Assembly: GCA_035578905.1 (NCBI GenBank)
Contig: JAQJVL010000156.1
Span: 1,736,001-1,800,000 of the forward strand
DNA: 64,000 nt
Source of the DNA: Stictocephala bisonia
Lineage: Eukaryota > Arthropoda > Insecta > Hemiptera > Membracidae
Direction of reading: 5' to 3'
This document shows, one piece after another, positions 1-11,170 of the stretch. Every line of letters begins with the position of its first letter. The first letter of the stretch is position 1. The notes beneath the pieces are model-generated. The model had not been told where the DNA came from and ran no database searches. It saw only the letters and a list, made by a program, of their open reading frames with translations. The translations under genes and the position numbers were made by a program.

Positions 1-40
1 CGCTCACCCACCCATACACGTACAGTGGTAATGGATTCCT
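1..40 (-). repeat. Copy of a dispersed minisatellite unit
   Basis: The window opens inside a unit related to CCCACCCATACACGTACAG followed by TGGTAATG. The same unit recurs near 6.2, 19.0, 26.0 and 27.7 kb. Only part of the copy is in the window, so its array length is unknown. Confidence 0.6.
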
Positions 41-941
41 TTCTTAGGCTATAGAATTTCTTGAAAAGAAAGTTGTAGTTGAGGCAATCAGACACCTTGC
101 TGTGATCTTAAAAAGTGCAGGTGACAATATTGTTACCATCTTCATTGTTGTCTATGATGTGTTTTATTGGTGCAGTCATAGTAGATTTTCCATTGCTAAA
201 GCCATGTTATTCTCTTGGTGATAGCAGACTGAATTGGTTTAGTTTAGTTAAAAAAAACTGGATGTTGGATTAGTCTAGTTGTCACAAATTTCTTTATTTT
301 CGAAACCAATGGGAATGACTCAAAATATTTTACCTCATCTCTCTTCTCTTGTTATAGAATAGTGAATAAGAATCAATAAATAACAAAGAAAACTATAAAG
401 AATCCCGATACATTGCCAAATTGAAGTAGATTGCATTCAGCTGATTGTGTTCTCAGTACAGAGGAGAGTTAAAAACATGATTTTGAGAGATTGGGGGGGT
501 GGAGTCTAGGGGATGGGGCTGACTATGGTAGGGAGAAAAAGATAAGAAGGCTCTAATATGAATGATTGATGAGGTGACTGGAATAGGTAACTGTGATGTA
601 AAAATCCTCTTATGTTTTTAAGAGGATTTTTAAAAATCCTCTTGCCTAAATTAAAAAAAAGGCAAGCATTATCTTCTTAGGTAATTTGCTACTATCTTTG
701 ATATCCAATTGATGCTATGTAGTGTAACGGATGTTGTGAATCATTGAACATTTGACTGCTATTGTAATAGAACCATAAATGTATTAGAAATATTTTAAGT
801 ATGTATCAGTTTTACAATAAATTATTATTTAATGCTTTATAATGTTGTACATTATTGTTTTAACTGCCAAAAGGACCCCAAGTTAAATTGAAGATCTTCT
901 TTTTACTAATTATGTCCATAATTTTATGTTGATATTTACAG
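41..941. other. Non-coding, probably intron of the unknown gene
   Basis: AT-rich sequence with no supported exon. A short imperfect palindrome (AAAATCCTCTTATG...AAGAGGATTTTT, around 600-650) is the only structure seen. It ends at the acceptor of the exon at 942. Confidence 0.5.
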
Positions 942-1406
942 ATAGCAACTTCACTGCCCTTAATTGAAAAGAAGACCCAAGAGAAAATTGTTCAGGAGGC
1001 AAAAGGAAAAATTGATATAGACGATGTCCCGCAGCCATTCCTTGAGGAGATGATTTGTGACTCGGGTTTGGTGAATGTTGATGATATAGTGAGTGAACGC
1101 TTACAGAACTTCACAGGAAGTCAAGCTTCGTCTGTAGACGAGTTAATGAAAGGACTCAATGAATTGGAACAAAGGACTAAACTAGAAACCGATGACTTGA
1201 TGGAAGGGTTCTCGATTGTATCTCGAAGGACTCATGTTTCCGCATCAACAGAAGATCTGATGAAAAGTTTGGAACATTTTGAATCTGATTTAAATCATGC
1301 TGATGCTCCAAGTAGTTTAGACAGGGACACGTTTGATCGTGTTTCTAATGTTGACACATTAGATTTTGAGGTCCTTAGTAGAGAATTTCATTCTAACAAC
1401 AGGTAG
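942..1406 (+). CDS. Exon of an unrecognised host gene (possibly the last exon)
   Basis: An acceptor (TTTACAG) at 935-941 is followed by a frame open from 942 to the TAG at 1404-1406, about 154 residues. The stretch is acidic and rich in Leu, Ser and Asp, with repeated amphipathic segments such as SSVDELMKGL and STEDLMKSLEHF, suggesting helices or coiled coil. Protein-like composition and lack of repeat similarity argue for a real exon, but I do not recognise the family. The 3' end is ambiguous. The frame ends ...NNR-stop, but the same bases form a good donor (CAG/GTAGTT at 1402/1403), so this may be an internal 461-bp exon. AATAAA near 1506 would fit a terminal exon. Upstream exons lie to the left or outside the window; I see none between 1 and 941. 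Confidence 0.65.
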   Translation: MATSLPLIEKKTQEKIVQEAKGKIDIDDVPQPFLEEMICDSGLVNVDDIVSERLQNFTGSQASSVDELMKGLNELEQRTKLETDDLMEGFSIVSRRTHVSASTEDLMKSLEHFESDLNHADAPSSLDRDTFDRVSNVDTLDFEVLSREFHSNNR

Positions 1407-1779
1407 TTTTAGATTTTTTTCTTTCTTACTCATCATTTCCCTTTTGACAACATTGTGTTACACTTTGTCTTTAATATAAATTTTAAATTAAAATTCAGTT
1501 GTCTAAATAAAACATGAACTGAAATATAATATCAGTATTAAACTTTGTTGATAACTTGTATACAGATAACTGATCAAGTTATTAATTTACATAATTTATA
1601 ATATGTAACAACTTTTTCTGTAGAATATTGTAGCATGTACTGTCATTTTACTTGTGTTAAGATTAAATTGTAATTTTTTCTTACTGTAAGAGTAGTGATT
1701 TACAGTCTGAACTAAACAGAAATTGAAGCGAAAAGTAAATAAAGTAAGTTAATTATACATAACAAATGTCTCTTCGTAT

Positions 1780-2528
1780 GGAGACTTCCACGGTCGATAT
1801 TCAAGCTATTTACATAATCGTAATCCGGGTTGGACCCTGTCTGGTTATTATGTACACTATGTACAAATTGCCGACGTTTCAAGCACATTGCAGCACTCAT
1901 CTTCAGGGCGACACACTCTGCTACTCGATCCACAGAGTATATGAAATCAGACTCTGCTGCTAACTCTATTTATGTTGTCGGGGTCTCAAATTGTAACCAC
2001 GGGCATTCCTGTCCTCGATGTTTCTAGAAAGGCCCAGGTGGGTCTGGAATGTCCGGGAGGCAGGCTTAGGTACGCAAAGGTCATTGTCTGTGTCCGGGTG
2101 ACGGAAGTTATGCCATATGTTGTCTTTCCAACTGATTTAAAACTATTCTTACATTTAGGTAATTTATTTATTATGGGCAGCCAAAAATCATGAATATTAA
2201 TTCCATCATCAGGATTCATATTATTAGGATGTTTTTTAATTTCTATTCCCTCTCTGATTTTTGTTTTAAAATTATCTTGTATGGGGGCCAGAACGGTTGT
2301 TTCGTCAAATAAAATCATATGTTTATTTTCAGTGCAGTGCTTTGCCACAGCTGATATCTCTGTATCTAATTTCTTGGTGCAACGAATGTGTTCTTTGTTG
2401 AATAACAAATGTCTGAAAAAAGTAAAAAAAACCTCATTGGAAAGTACCCTTAACAATGTTATCAGATCTGTAAGTTTACAGCATGTACATGACATGCAAG
2501 TGAACATGAATTTATTGTAAATTTTCAT
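1780..2528 (-). mobile_element. Penelope-like element, 3' fragment with GIY-YIG domain C-terminus
   Basis: A minus-strand frame (2528 to 1986) encodes the C-terminal half of a Penelope-type GIY-YIG endonuclease. Motifs typical of that family are visible: TEISAVAKHCTENKH, then EGIEIKKHPNNMNPDDG and a following W-x-P. The catalytic GIY and YIG strands and the whole reverse transcriptase are missing, so the copy is 5'-truncated and dead. Downstream on the same strand (about 1960-1780) lies the pLTR-like tail with a hammerhead-like motif. A related tail, in two opposed pieces, occurs at 35.8-37.4 kb. The last 50 or so codons of the frame look unlike the family and may be non-coding. Confidence 0.75.
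1866..1912 (-). other. Hammerhead-like motif in the Penelope tail
   Basis: On the minus strand CTGAAGA (fits CUGANGA) is followed after 18-19 nt by GAAAC and GTC, the conserved core order of a hammerhead ribozyme. Flanking GCC and GGC can pair as a short stem I. Stem II is weak and starts with an extra unpaired base, so activity is doubtful. Hammerhead motifs in Penelope pLTRs are established; applying that here is inference. Confidence 0.4.
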
Positions 2529-3087
2529 GAAGTTGAAAAATGCAAATCAATTATATGCATTAACACATTCACAGCTACAGAAAAATATGTAAAACATTTT
2601 TTCCAGAATTTTAAGTAAAACTTATTAAAATTGATGTAAATGCTTGTAAAAATTAAAAAAATTTTATGACTATAAAAATGACGTCATTAATTTTTGGCTC
2701 ACATAGGAGTTGGCAAACACTCTTAGCAAGACCCATGTTTTCTAAGTTGCAAATAACTGTTTGTACCTCTTAAATAATAAAAAAAAATACTTTAATGAAA
2801 TAATTTAATTGTCGGTTGACATGGTATAGTGACTCCGTTGGGATTCCAGCAACACTTGAGTAGAGTCACTCGCACTGAATGTGTTAAACAGCGTGTCTGG
2901 AGTGCACCTAATCTCGGTCATTTGTGTCCATAGATTTATTTATTGGGCAATCAATGAGTAACAACAGTTCTTTTGCAAAGGCCAGTTTCAATAACAATTT
3001 AGTTGTCAGCTGACATATAGCTGAAATAACACATGTTACACTCCAGCTGTCAAGTAAACATTTATTTCAAAATACATGATTTAACTT
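2529..3087. other. AT-rich, no gene seen
   Basis: No coding sequence or clear repeat end is visible. It separates the Penelope fragment from the first TTAA-flanked element. Confidence 0.5.
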
Positions 3088-3091
3088 TTAA

Positions 3092-3759
3092 CACGCGAGC
3101 ACACGCACCCGTTAGCAAATTGCCGCACCAATAGAAATGCGGGCAGATCTTTGGGGCTACTGAGCGAGTTGGGGTATGCGGCCAGCTCATCCCTCCTTGA
3201 CCCTCCCTCGACACGCCCTTGACGTTCGCCAGTTGGTCACGGACCATTGGAGTGAGTAATTCAAAGTGTTTGTGTGTCGTGCAGTGAATCTTGAGCAATT
3301 TGCTAACGCGCGTGCTTTCACGTTCTAATGATAAAACATTTCTTATTACTCTTGTACTTGAGTAAAATAAATGTTTTTTACTTGTGAAATTTTGAATTAT
3401 AGTTTTTTTTACCCGCAAACCTTTTCCCAATAAAAGCGGCAGTTTGCTAACAGGGCGTTCTACCGCGTTATGTTTAAGATTTTTCAAAGTACGGCAGTTT
3501 GCTAACGGTGCGTGTCCTCATGATGGTATTGAGTTATGCTATTTGCAAACGATTTGAATTCAATTTTTCTTTCAACTAATATCATAGATATATATGGAAG
3601 CTACACCTTAAGAAACTCAAAAGGAACCAAATATTTTTCAAAAGAATTTTCACAAAAATAAATATGTAAACCAAGGCATTAGGGTTACCTAAATGCTGTG
3701 TGAGCAATTTGCCGTCGCGCGTGCTGAGACGTCACAAAAGGGGTGCGTGTGCTCGCGTG
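3092..3759. mobile_element. TTAA-flanked non-autonomous element (piggyBac-like MITE)
   Basis: The ends are inverted repeats: CACGCGAGCACACGCACCC at the left and its complement at the right (GGGTGCGTGTGCTCGCGTG). TTAA lies directly outside both ends (3088-3091 and 3760-3763), the target duplication used by piggyBac-superfamily elements. The 668-bp interior repeats GCAGTTTGCTAACRG-like blocks in both orientations. A 141-codon minus-strand frame across it has no recognisable protein and is probably accidental. Confidence 0.75.
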
Positions 3760-3763
3760 TTAA

Positions 3764-4562
3764 TAATACACTATTATTGTGGATTATGCAATCACTTATA
3801 AATAAACGTGAGCAATTCATTGTTTGTTTGACAAATATAAATCTATTAGCATGATGTTTTTAACGAAACATTACATTAGCAATTGAATTAAAATTAAAAC
3901 TGTAGTAGTATATTTGGAGGTGAATAGCTGTGGATGTGGCCTTTGTTGTTTATAGTTGTACTAAACATGTGCCAAAACTAAAACTATTCCGCCAAGTAAA
4001 ACTAGATCACTCTTTAACGATGGTAGTGGGTGAATTGTAGCCTAACTTTTATTGTACCTAAAATAAAAAACTGACAGCTTTAAAGTTTAAAATTTAAATT
4101 TGTTTTTCTTTAACTCATAATCATTTAAACAATTGATTGCAACTTTGTCTACAAAAACAAATCTGCCGGACTTTTTAGAATATCTTTTGATTCAGTTTCA
4201 ATAATTAACGGTTATTTGCTATTTGCTGTGAATCAAATTAAATCCAGCTGTACATTTGGTGTTTTTAGGAATGCTTTTATTTAACTCTGCATTCCTCATC
4301 TCGCCATAACCCATAATGACAAGTCGTTGCACAGCTAACACCTCATCCGTACAAAAGAATGAACGCTTAAACAACTATTTTTAAAATCCTATTTTTAAAA
4401 TCTTTCTCAAATGTTTAGCATATTCTTTATGTAAATGTATTACAATTTATAGTTCGTGTAGTATATAATTGCCTTGGTGTATTTCCAAGATTAGTTGTAA
4501 GCTTACTTTCATTCAGATTTATTTTATTACACTGTAATTTATGATTATTTTGTTATGATTAT
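3764..4562. other. AT-rich, no gene seen
   Basis: No coding sequence and no repeat boundary that I can define. Confidence 0.5.
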
Positions 4563-4852
4563 TACGTTGAGGGCTAAGCATGAAATGACAAAATTCATTC
4601 TAATCCTAAAAAAACACACCAATAAACAGAAAACACTTATGGGAAGCGAAAACACTTCCAAACTTGCGACTGACGCACACAAGTATCAATAGGTTCGTAT
4701 ACAAGGGCCTGACAACGTAATGTCCTACCTCTACGAGATCCGATTTCACACTGATGAATTAACCAAGCAACTACAAATGGCGGCCAAACCCGCCGCCAGG
4801 ATGCGCGAAGGGTCCGCCGGTGCGGATTTATCCGCGCGTAGCCACCGACGTG
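4563..4852. mobile_element. Small TTAA-type element, decayed
   Basis: The right end reads GCGTAGCCACCGACGTG next to TTAA (4853-4856). The left end TACGTTGAGGGCTAAGC is its imperfect inverted complement and adjoins TTAT, a decayed TTAA. The interior has GC-rich blocks unlike the flanks and no coding sequence. The left boundary is approximate. Confidence 0.4.
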
Positions 4853-4856
4853 TTAA

Positions 4857-6170
4857 TACAAAAAAATTGATCAATAACCTATTGTAAAAAAATCGTAATA
4901 AGTTGTAATTCAGAGAGTGTTATTGAAATGACTGTTAAAATTTAGAATAATCATTTAAAGATTTGCTGAACATTACCCTTAATCATTATTTGGTTTCTTG
5001 TAGCACAGTTACAATGTAATCATTTATAAAGTCACCGTCAAGTAATTGTAGACCCCTACAGTTAGGTGCATGATGTACGAAATAGTGGATAAAGTGGACT
5101 CCAAACTTAATTACGTTTTCAATTCTCTCTCTTTCTCTCTGATTAAATGTGATGATAACGCAACATGTATCGAATGAAAGTATATAAAGTTGCCTTTCCA
5201 CTGTGATAAAAAAGTGTCACATTTTAATATATATTTTATTTACTGTTTATATCTGAACTAAACAAATTATTAAAATTAAAAAAAAGTAGATAAAAAATCT
5301 TGTAATTTAATCAAGTTAATTTTTAATACAAGAAAGCTTTAGAAAAAGGAATAAATTTAAATGTTATATTTTAAGTTTTTATGCAGGAAACATAGTTAAG
5401 ACTGTGAGAACCATGTGGTAAATCGTTGAGGTACGGTATCAAATACGGTCTATTAAATTTTAGAACACACTTTTCAATGATTATATTTACTCAAGATTGG
5501 GTTTATATAACAATCCATGTTCTTTCAAAATGACTTTAAATTTGTTAGACTAATAATTGGATTGAGCTATAATGAAAATTATGTAGTCAACACAGAAGAT
5601 GATTTAGTTCTAAATTTTTTGTTTATATTTTAATTTTTTATTTGACTTAGTTGTTAAGGCTATAGACTGCAGATTCGAGGGTCCAAAGGTTCGAAACAAC
5701 TCGGCTGACAATTATTGATACTTTACTTAACTTTTCTTTAGAAATTAAAAAAAATATTTTGTTAAGATTACGAAGGCAGTGTTAGCTAAGAGGATGGTGA
5801 TATTATTTTAGAAAGAAATATGAAATGAGGTAGCTGCATAGTGAGAGAAAATAAGATTTAATTATTGCAATAATTCTTTGAGAATTTTTTATAAATTAAA
5901 ATTTAGGACTAATACAGTACTTAATTAAATTACTCTTGTATTTTATATATATAGTTTTCAATGTTCTTAGACAGTCAGACTGTAGACCTGTTTTGTTACA
6001 TAAATATCCTAAAATCAGTCACTAGCCCATATCTTACCCATGATAAACCATATCTTACATACCTCAGGCAATCTGTCCGCATGTAAAAACTTAAAGACAC
6101 TTTACAGATTTACAAATACATCTCCAGATCCAGGATTAGTTGTTAAGGAACATGTTCATTTAACACATGT
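4857..6170. other. AT-rich, no gene seen
   Basis: A CT-rich run near 5125 and a weak tRNA-like patch near 5660-5700 (box-B-like GGTTCGAAAC) are the only features. Nothing coding is supported. Confidence 0.45.
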
Positions 6171-6330
6171 CAATACCACTGTCCGTGGATGAGAGGGCTG
6201 ATAGGCCATTAATACTACTGTACACAGAGGTGGGTGGGTAGGTCTCCATTGCTTCATGATTCTTAAATGGTCCACAGCCCTCTCTTCAAACACGTTTCAT
6301 TACCACTGTATGTGTATGGACAGATGGGTA
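6171..6330 (+). repeat. Dispersed minisatellite, about three units
   Basis: Units of the form AATACCACTGT-n-TGTGGATGRGNGGGYTG occur at about 6171, 6210 and 6298, separated by decayed sequence. They match the arrays at 18.96, 25.98 and 27.6 kb. Confidence 0.6.
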
Positions 6331-7900
6331 GTTTTGTCGCATCAGTATCAGTGTGTGCCGGCATGTTTTCCATTTAGGAAAAAACTATTATGTGAACATT
6401 TTGAACTGTCTTGTTTCTGTCATGTGCGGTTTTAGTAATATTAATTAAGTCGATATATAACAGCAAATGTAAAAGGACTTGGATGTGGATTTTAAATCTG
6501 AAACGTGTTGTTGTTAAAATAAAAATCAGCTCTCAATGTCATTTATGTTTTAAACATTCAAATTGTACAGGTAACATTAACCTTAGATTCAAGGCTAAGC
6601 TTTTTTTAATGCATCACATTAATTATATAAAGTGTGTGGTTACATACAATATTATGAATTTAATTTTAAATAGTGTTATTAACTATTTTATTTTTTTGCC
6701 AAAAAGTTACAGTTGCAGAAATTCATTTGACCTTAATGCATAATTAAAAAATTAGATTACCATTGCTAGATCATCAGTTCAAGGTATATATTTTTGAATG
6801 AACTTTTAATATAAATGTACATAACAGATTGTTTGCTATATAGTACATACCAGAGATTGTCTATTGTTAATTGAATATAATTATTTATGTATAAAGTTTT
6901 ATGAAAAGAAGGAGTAATATCAATAATTGTAAGTATCTGAATGGTGGTTTGTTAAACTAAGTCTTTGTTAACAGCCTGTTAAAAATGAATTTGGATAGTT
7001 ACATTTTAGCTTACATTAAAAAACTGCTGTTTCAAGTAATGATGGGCCTTTTATATCTGAGATAATTTTTATTTTCCTGGCTACAAAACATGAAAAATAT
7101 ATAATTATTCATAATACTATCAAATTTAAATAATTGGAAATTAGCATTGAATATGAACATTTGTCGCAAAGCAATATAATATTTCAAAACTATTCATTTT
7201 AATTTATAGATTTAAGTTTTCTAGTCACATATGTCTACTTACAGGTTACTCTTATAATTTTTGTTATTTTTACATTTTGTACTTATTTGGAGCATGTTTA
7301 TAAAGTATATATTAACATCTAATTTACTTTTCTAAGAATAGTTCAAACAATAAGCTACATTAATTATTATAAATTATTTGTTGATATTCGGAATGTAGTT
7401 TTTATATGCCTAATATACTTGTTTTTGTTATTTCAATGATTGATCTTATTTGTAAATACTCATTGTGGAAGATGTATATATTATTTTGTTTGTTTGTCTA
7501 GTTCTTATCCTTAAGCTTTTTTTAATGTGAATAGTAATATTAGGTTTTCTAATTTAGAATAAATACAAAATAAAAACCAAGCAATGTATATTAAATAGTT
7601 TTATTACTTGAGACGATGAGTGTTAATGCCAATTATGTGATATAATCGTGTGTTGTGTAGCAATCAAAGCCTATTTTCATATAACTAATAGCATATTGGT
7701 GTCAACCCATTGACGACTCGTCGCTAGATAACTCGTGACAGTCCGCCGAGATCCAAAACTACAATAACGAGTTTATACATGATGCTGACAATCCATTTCA
7801 ACAAACCATCAAATTACGCTATATAATATTATTTGTTCAATTAAATCATATATTTAGTTTCTTAAGTCTTTAAACATTGTTATTTAATGACTTAAACTTA
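6331..7900. other. AT-rich, no gene seen
   Basis: A 110-codon plus-strand frame (6411-6743) is Lys, Ile and Asn rich with no recognisable motif and looks like chance. No repeat ends were found. Confidence 0.45.
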
Positions 7901-7904
7901 TTAA

Positions 7905-8218
7905 CACGTTTACTGCGGGACCAATATCGATAAAACCAGCCCCACATGCTAAAAAAATGACACTTTGTCACACCTTATATAATTAACGCAACAAGAAACA
8001 AACTTTACAGATATCGAATATTGGAACCACGCTGAACGTAACATTAAAGGCACCCAAACGCCACAAAAACAACATAACTTTCCGTCCTGGATCGTCCTCA
8101 GCTCACGCTGACCATATTTTGCTGGATAGTGGATAGTGTGGTTGGCACAGTACTGAGCCACGCACAACCAGCGCACGTTGTGCCATGGCCCAGTACTGGG
8201 CTACCCGCAATGAACGTA
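7905..8218. mobile_element. TTAA-flanked element, 314 bp
   Basis: TTAA at 7901-7904 and 8219-8222 encloses inverted ends CACGTTTACTGCGGG and CCCGCAATGAACGTA. The interior is non-coding and ends with a short palindrome (GGCCCAGTACTGGGC-like). It is interpreted as a piggyBac-type MITE. Confidence 0.65.
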
Positions 8219-8222
8219 TTAA

Positions 8223-9607
8223 TCTGAATTTTTAATATATATTGAATATTTCAACAAAAACACTATTTTGAAATTTCAGTATCCTTGCCTAACCTTGTCC
8301 GTACTATGTAGGCAGTTGACACACATTTTTTGTTTATCAATTGTGGGGTTAGTTTATCAATTGCTATGATGGTTTAGTTAAAAAAACTTGTTGTTTATTA
8401 TTCACAGCTGTAACTTTATAAATTACAAACATAATGAGGTTATTTATATAGATAGGGTTATTTATTGAAGACGGTCTGTTTGATTACATAACTTTGATTT
8501 GTTCTATATAAATACATTCATTTTTTAAATTTTTATTGTAAAATTAATTTTTTATACAAATTAGAGAAAATTTAGGCATAAAACATGTTATAATACACAT
8601 ATATCCATTAAAAAAACAATTATTCAAAACTCAGTTTTTGACATTTGTAGTATTTTACAAAATAATTAAAAAAAATAAATAAATAAAAGAGGTACTGAAC
8701 GAATAAAGGTTTCCCATGTAGAAAATTAAATTCTGTACAACAATGTGTTATCAAAACAAATATTAAACTGAAAAATTATTTTTTTAAATATCCTACTTTC
8801 AAAAAAATTAAAAAATTTTTATGCATACAAAATTTAAATTTTTAGGTTTAAAACTAGTATAAATTGTAGACAATTTGTTAGAGATCATGAAAATATAAGC
8901 GTTTTATTAATAAACAACATATTTATATAATGTATGGTGACATTGCATTTTCAGTATATTTAATGGGATTCCTTAGTCAGCTGACTGCATGATAAATGAG
9001 TTGCCAATGGGTAAAATGAATATTTAACATCAGAAATTTAAAACCTTAGTCGTAACTTAAAATAATGTTTAGTTAAATTGTTGCTTTTATTTTTAAATCC
9101 AGTTGGATTGATCATTCAGATAGTTAAAGCGAACTGCACTCTCATAGCACATTGCTATTAATGTCATCTAATATCTTATACTACTGTATATGCATTTGTA
9201 ACAGGCAATTCAATCTCATGAAGTAAATAATTTGTCACTTTGCTTCATTGTTAATATATCTTTTCCTTCTTTTTTAGTTTTTTATTTTCAATCTCCAATT
9301 AATTTTTGTTTTCTTCAAATTAGAAGATAAGAAATCAATTCACTTTTATTTGTCTCTCCACACAATAAATGTGTGTGTTTTTTATTCAGTATTCAAGCAA
9401 TTATTTCTGTTACAGAATTTATTGTTACAGAATTTATTCATTTTCTTCATCAGATTTGGTTCTATCTTCTCTTCCGTCTTCAATATTTCAACTCAATAAT
9501 TAGTCCTCGAATAATTTCATTTTAAGTGCCTAATTTATTGTAATCTTCTACCTACAACTCTCAACATGTCCAACACACATTTTGCAATATTTAATTGTCA
9601 TCTTTAA
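8223..9607. other. AT-rich, no gene seen
   Basis: Long A/T runs, no supported exon and no repeat boundaries. Confidence 0.5.
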
Positions 9608-9930
9608 TATATTGGAGAGATAGGACATCAGCAAACTTACCCTAGAAGACAACGTCACTAACACCAGAGTAGTAGTAACATACACAAAAGAATCACATAA
9701 TCACACGAATTTTCAGTGCCACTGGCACTTTCTTCAGATGAGTAGAGAGAGACTGGCATGGCTTCCACTATTGCGTGGCGAGGGTTGTACATCCATAGAG
9801 CAACAATCAGGTATTGATGCAGTTTTTTTTTCAGTTCATATTTATACCAACTGAAAAAAACTACATCAATACCTGAGTGTCGCTCTATGGATGTACAACC
9901 CTCACCACGCAATAGTGGAAGCCATGTCAG

Positions 9931-9961
<31 letters not shown>

Positions 9962-10101
9962 ACTCACCTCACCTGAAGAAAGTGCCAGTGGCACTGAAAA
10001 TCCATGTGATTATGTGATTTTTTTGTGTATTTTATTACTACTCTTGTGTTAGTGAACTTGTCTTCTAGGGTAAGTTTGCCGATGTCCTATCTCTCCAATA
10101 T
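9608..10101. mobile_element. Foldback element, family A, full hairpin
   Basis: Two arms of about 230-250 bp (9608-9836 and 9849-10101) are inverted copies around a 12-nt loop. The outer end is TATTGGAGAGATAGGACATC. The right arm is longer because TC and TTTC microsatellites have expanded. No coding sequence is present. A 30-35 bp extra end (CTGGCCTAGTGCCCTTTAAC) follows only the right arm. Related copies are at 20521, 30676 and 16697. Confidence 0.8.
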
Positions 10102-10499
10102 ACTAAATTCTGGCCTAGTGCCCTTTAACCTAACCTTTAATTGTTATCTTTAAGTAATTGAACTGCTGCTGCTGCTGAAACCCATATATGCACTGAATAT
10201 AACGCACAGGTCACAATCTGTCAGGCCCAGTTTTGTAGTGTCTTATAACCTAACAAAAATTGAATAATGTATTAACCCTTTTAATATTGAACTTGAAATA
10301 ATTGTAGGCTGAAAAACTTAACACTTGTAGTTATAAGGGTTTTGTTAGTTATTTATTACAAGAGCTCCAGTACTTTCAATAGTGAAAATTTCTTGGTATT
10401 AAAACTTTCAAAATAAAATCCACTTTTATCTATGTAAAACGCTATTTATATATGCATTATGTATAAATTAATTTACTAAACAAATTTCCTTAACTGTAA

Positions 10500-11170
10500 G
10501 AGGAAAGGAACTCTTAAAACAGTACTTTTTTTATCAGAATGCAATAGTACAACTTTCTGTGCTTCTTAATGATTCTCCTACCTATCTATCCGAGCGTTCC
10601 TCTTTTATTTCAGAAATTAGTGCTAGGAACACTCGGCGTAGAAGATCTTCATTATTGTCAATTCCCACTCATAGATCTTCTGTATACAACAAATCCTTTA
10701 CAGTAACAGCTTGCAGACTGTGGAATAATCTACCTGATCACACTAGAGGCATCGACCGGTGCGCTCGGTTTCGGGCTGAGGTAATGGCTCTCTTTTGGCC
10801 TTGCAGACTGATGGGACTAACGGTGTGGTATGAAAGATGATGTATGTTTGGACTTGTTTAATTTTTTGTTTTGATTTTACAAATAAACTTTTTGAAATAT
10901 CATTATGTTTATAGGTATAATATTGCTTTTTGCACATAATAATTTTACTATTGTAAATTTTCCAACAGTTTCTTTACATAATTTATTTATCTATTAATGT
11001 ACCTACTTTTGTATTTTCATTTAAAAATTGAAGTAATTCCTATCAGTTAATTATGTGTAAATTTATAGTAATATGTAATTTTAATAATGGTTAGGTGTAA
11101 GAGAGGACTATGTAGTCGTAACCTCGCCATTTGTATAAACAATAAAGGCAATTTTCATTTTTATTTCATT
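10500..11170 (+). pseudogene. 5'-truncated LINE: RT C-terminal tail and 3' UTR
   Basis: A plus-strand frame (10559-10840) carries the C-terminal tail common in Jockey/R1-type LINEs: PTYLSERSSFISEISARN, then a basic patch and a VTACRLWNNLPDH block. Its stop is followed by a 3' UTR ending AATAAAGGCAATTTTCATTT near 11160. That end resembles the short insert at 63419-63521. No RT catalytic motif remains. Confidence 0.7.

Noticed and set aside
3062..3487. 141-codon minus-strand gene
   Set aside because: It crosses the left terminus of a TTAA-flanked element and has no recognisable domain.
5640..5710. SINE head
   Set aside because: Only a box-B-like GGTTCGAAAC is seen; box A and body are not recognisable.
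6411..6743. 110-codon plus-strand frame
   Set aside because: Low-complexity AT-driven composition and no motif.
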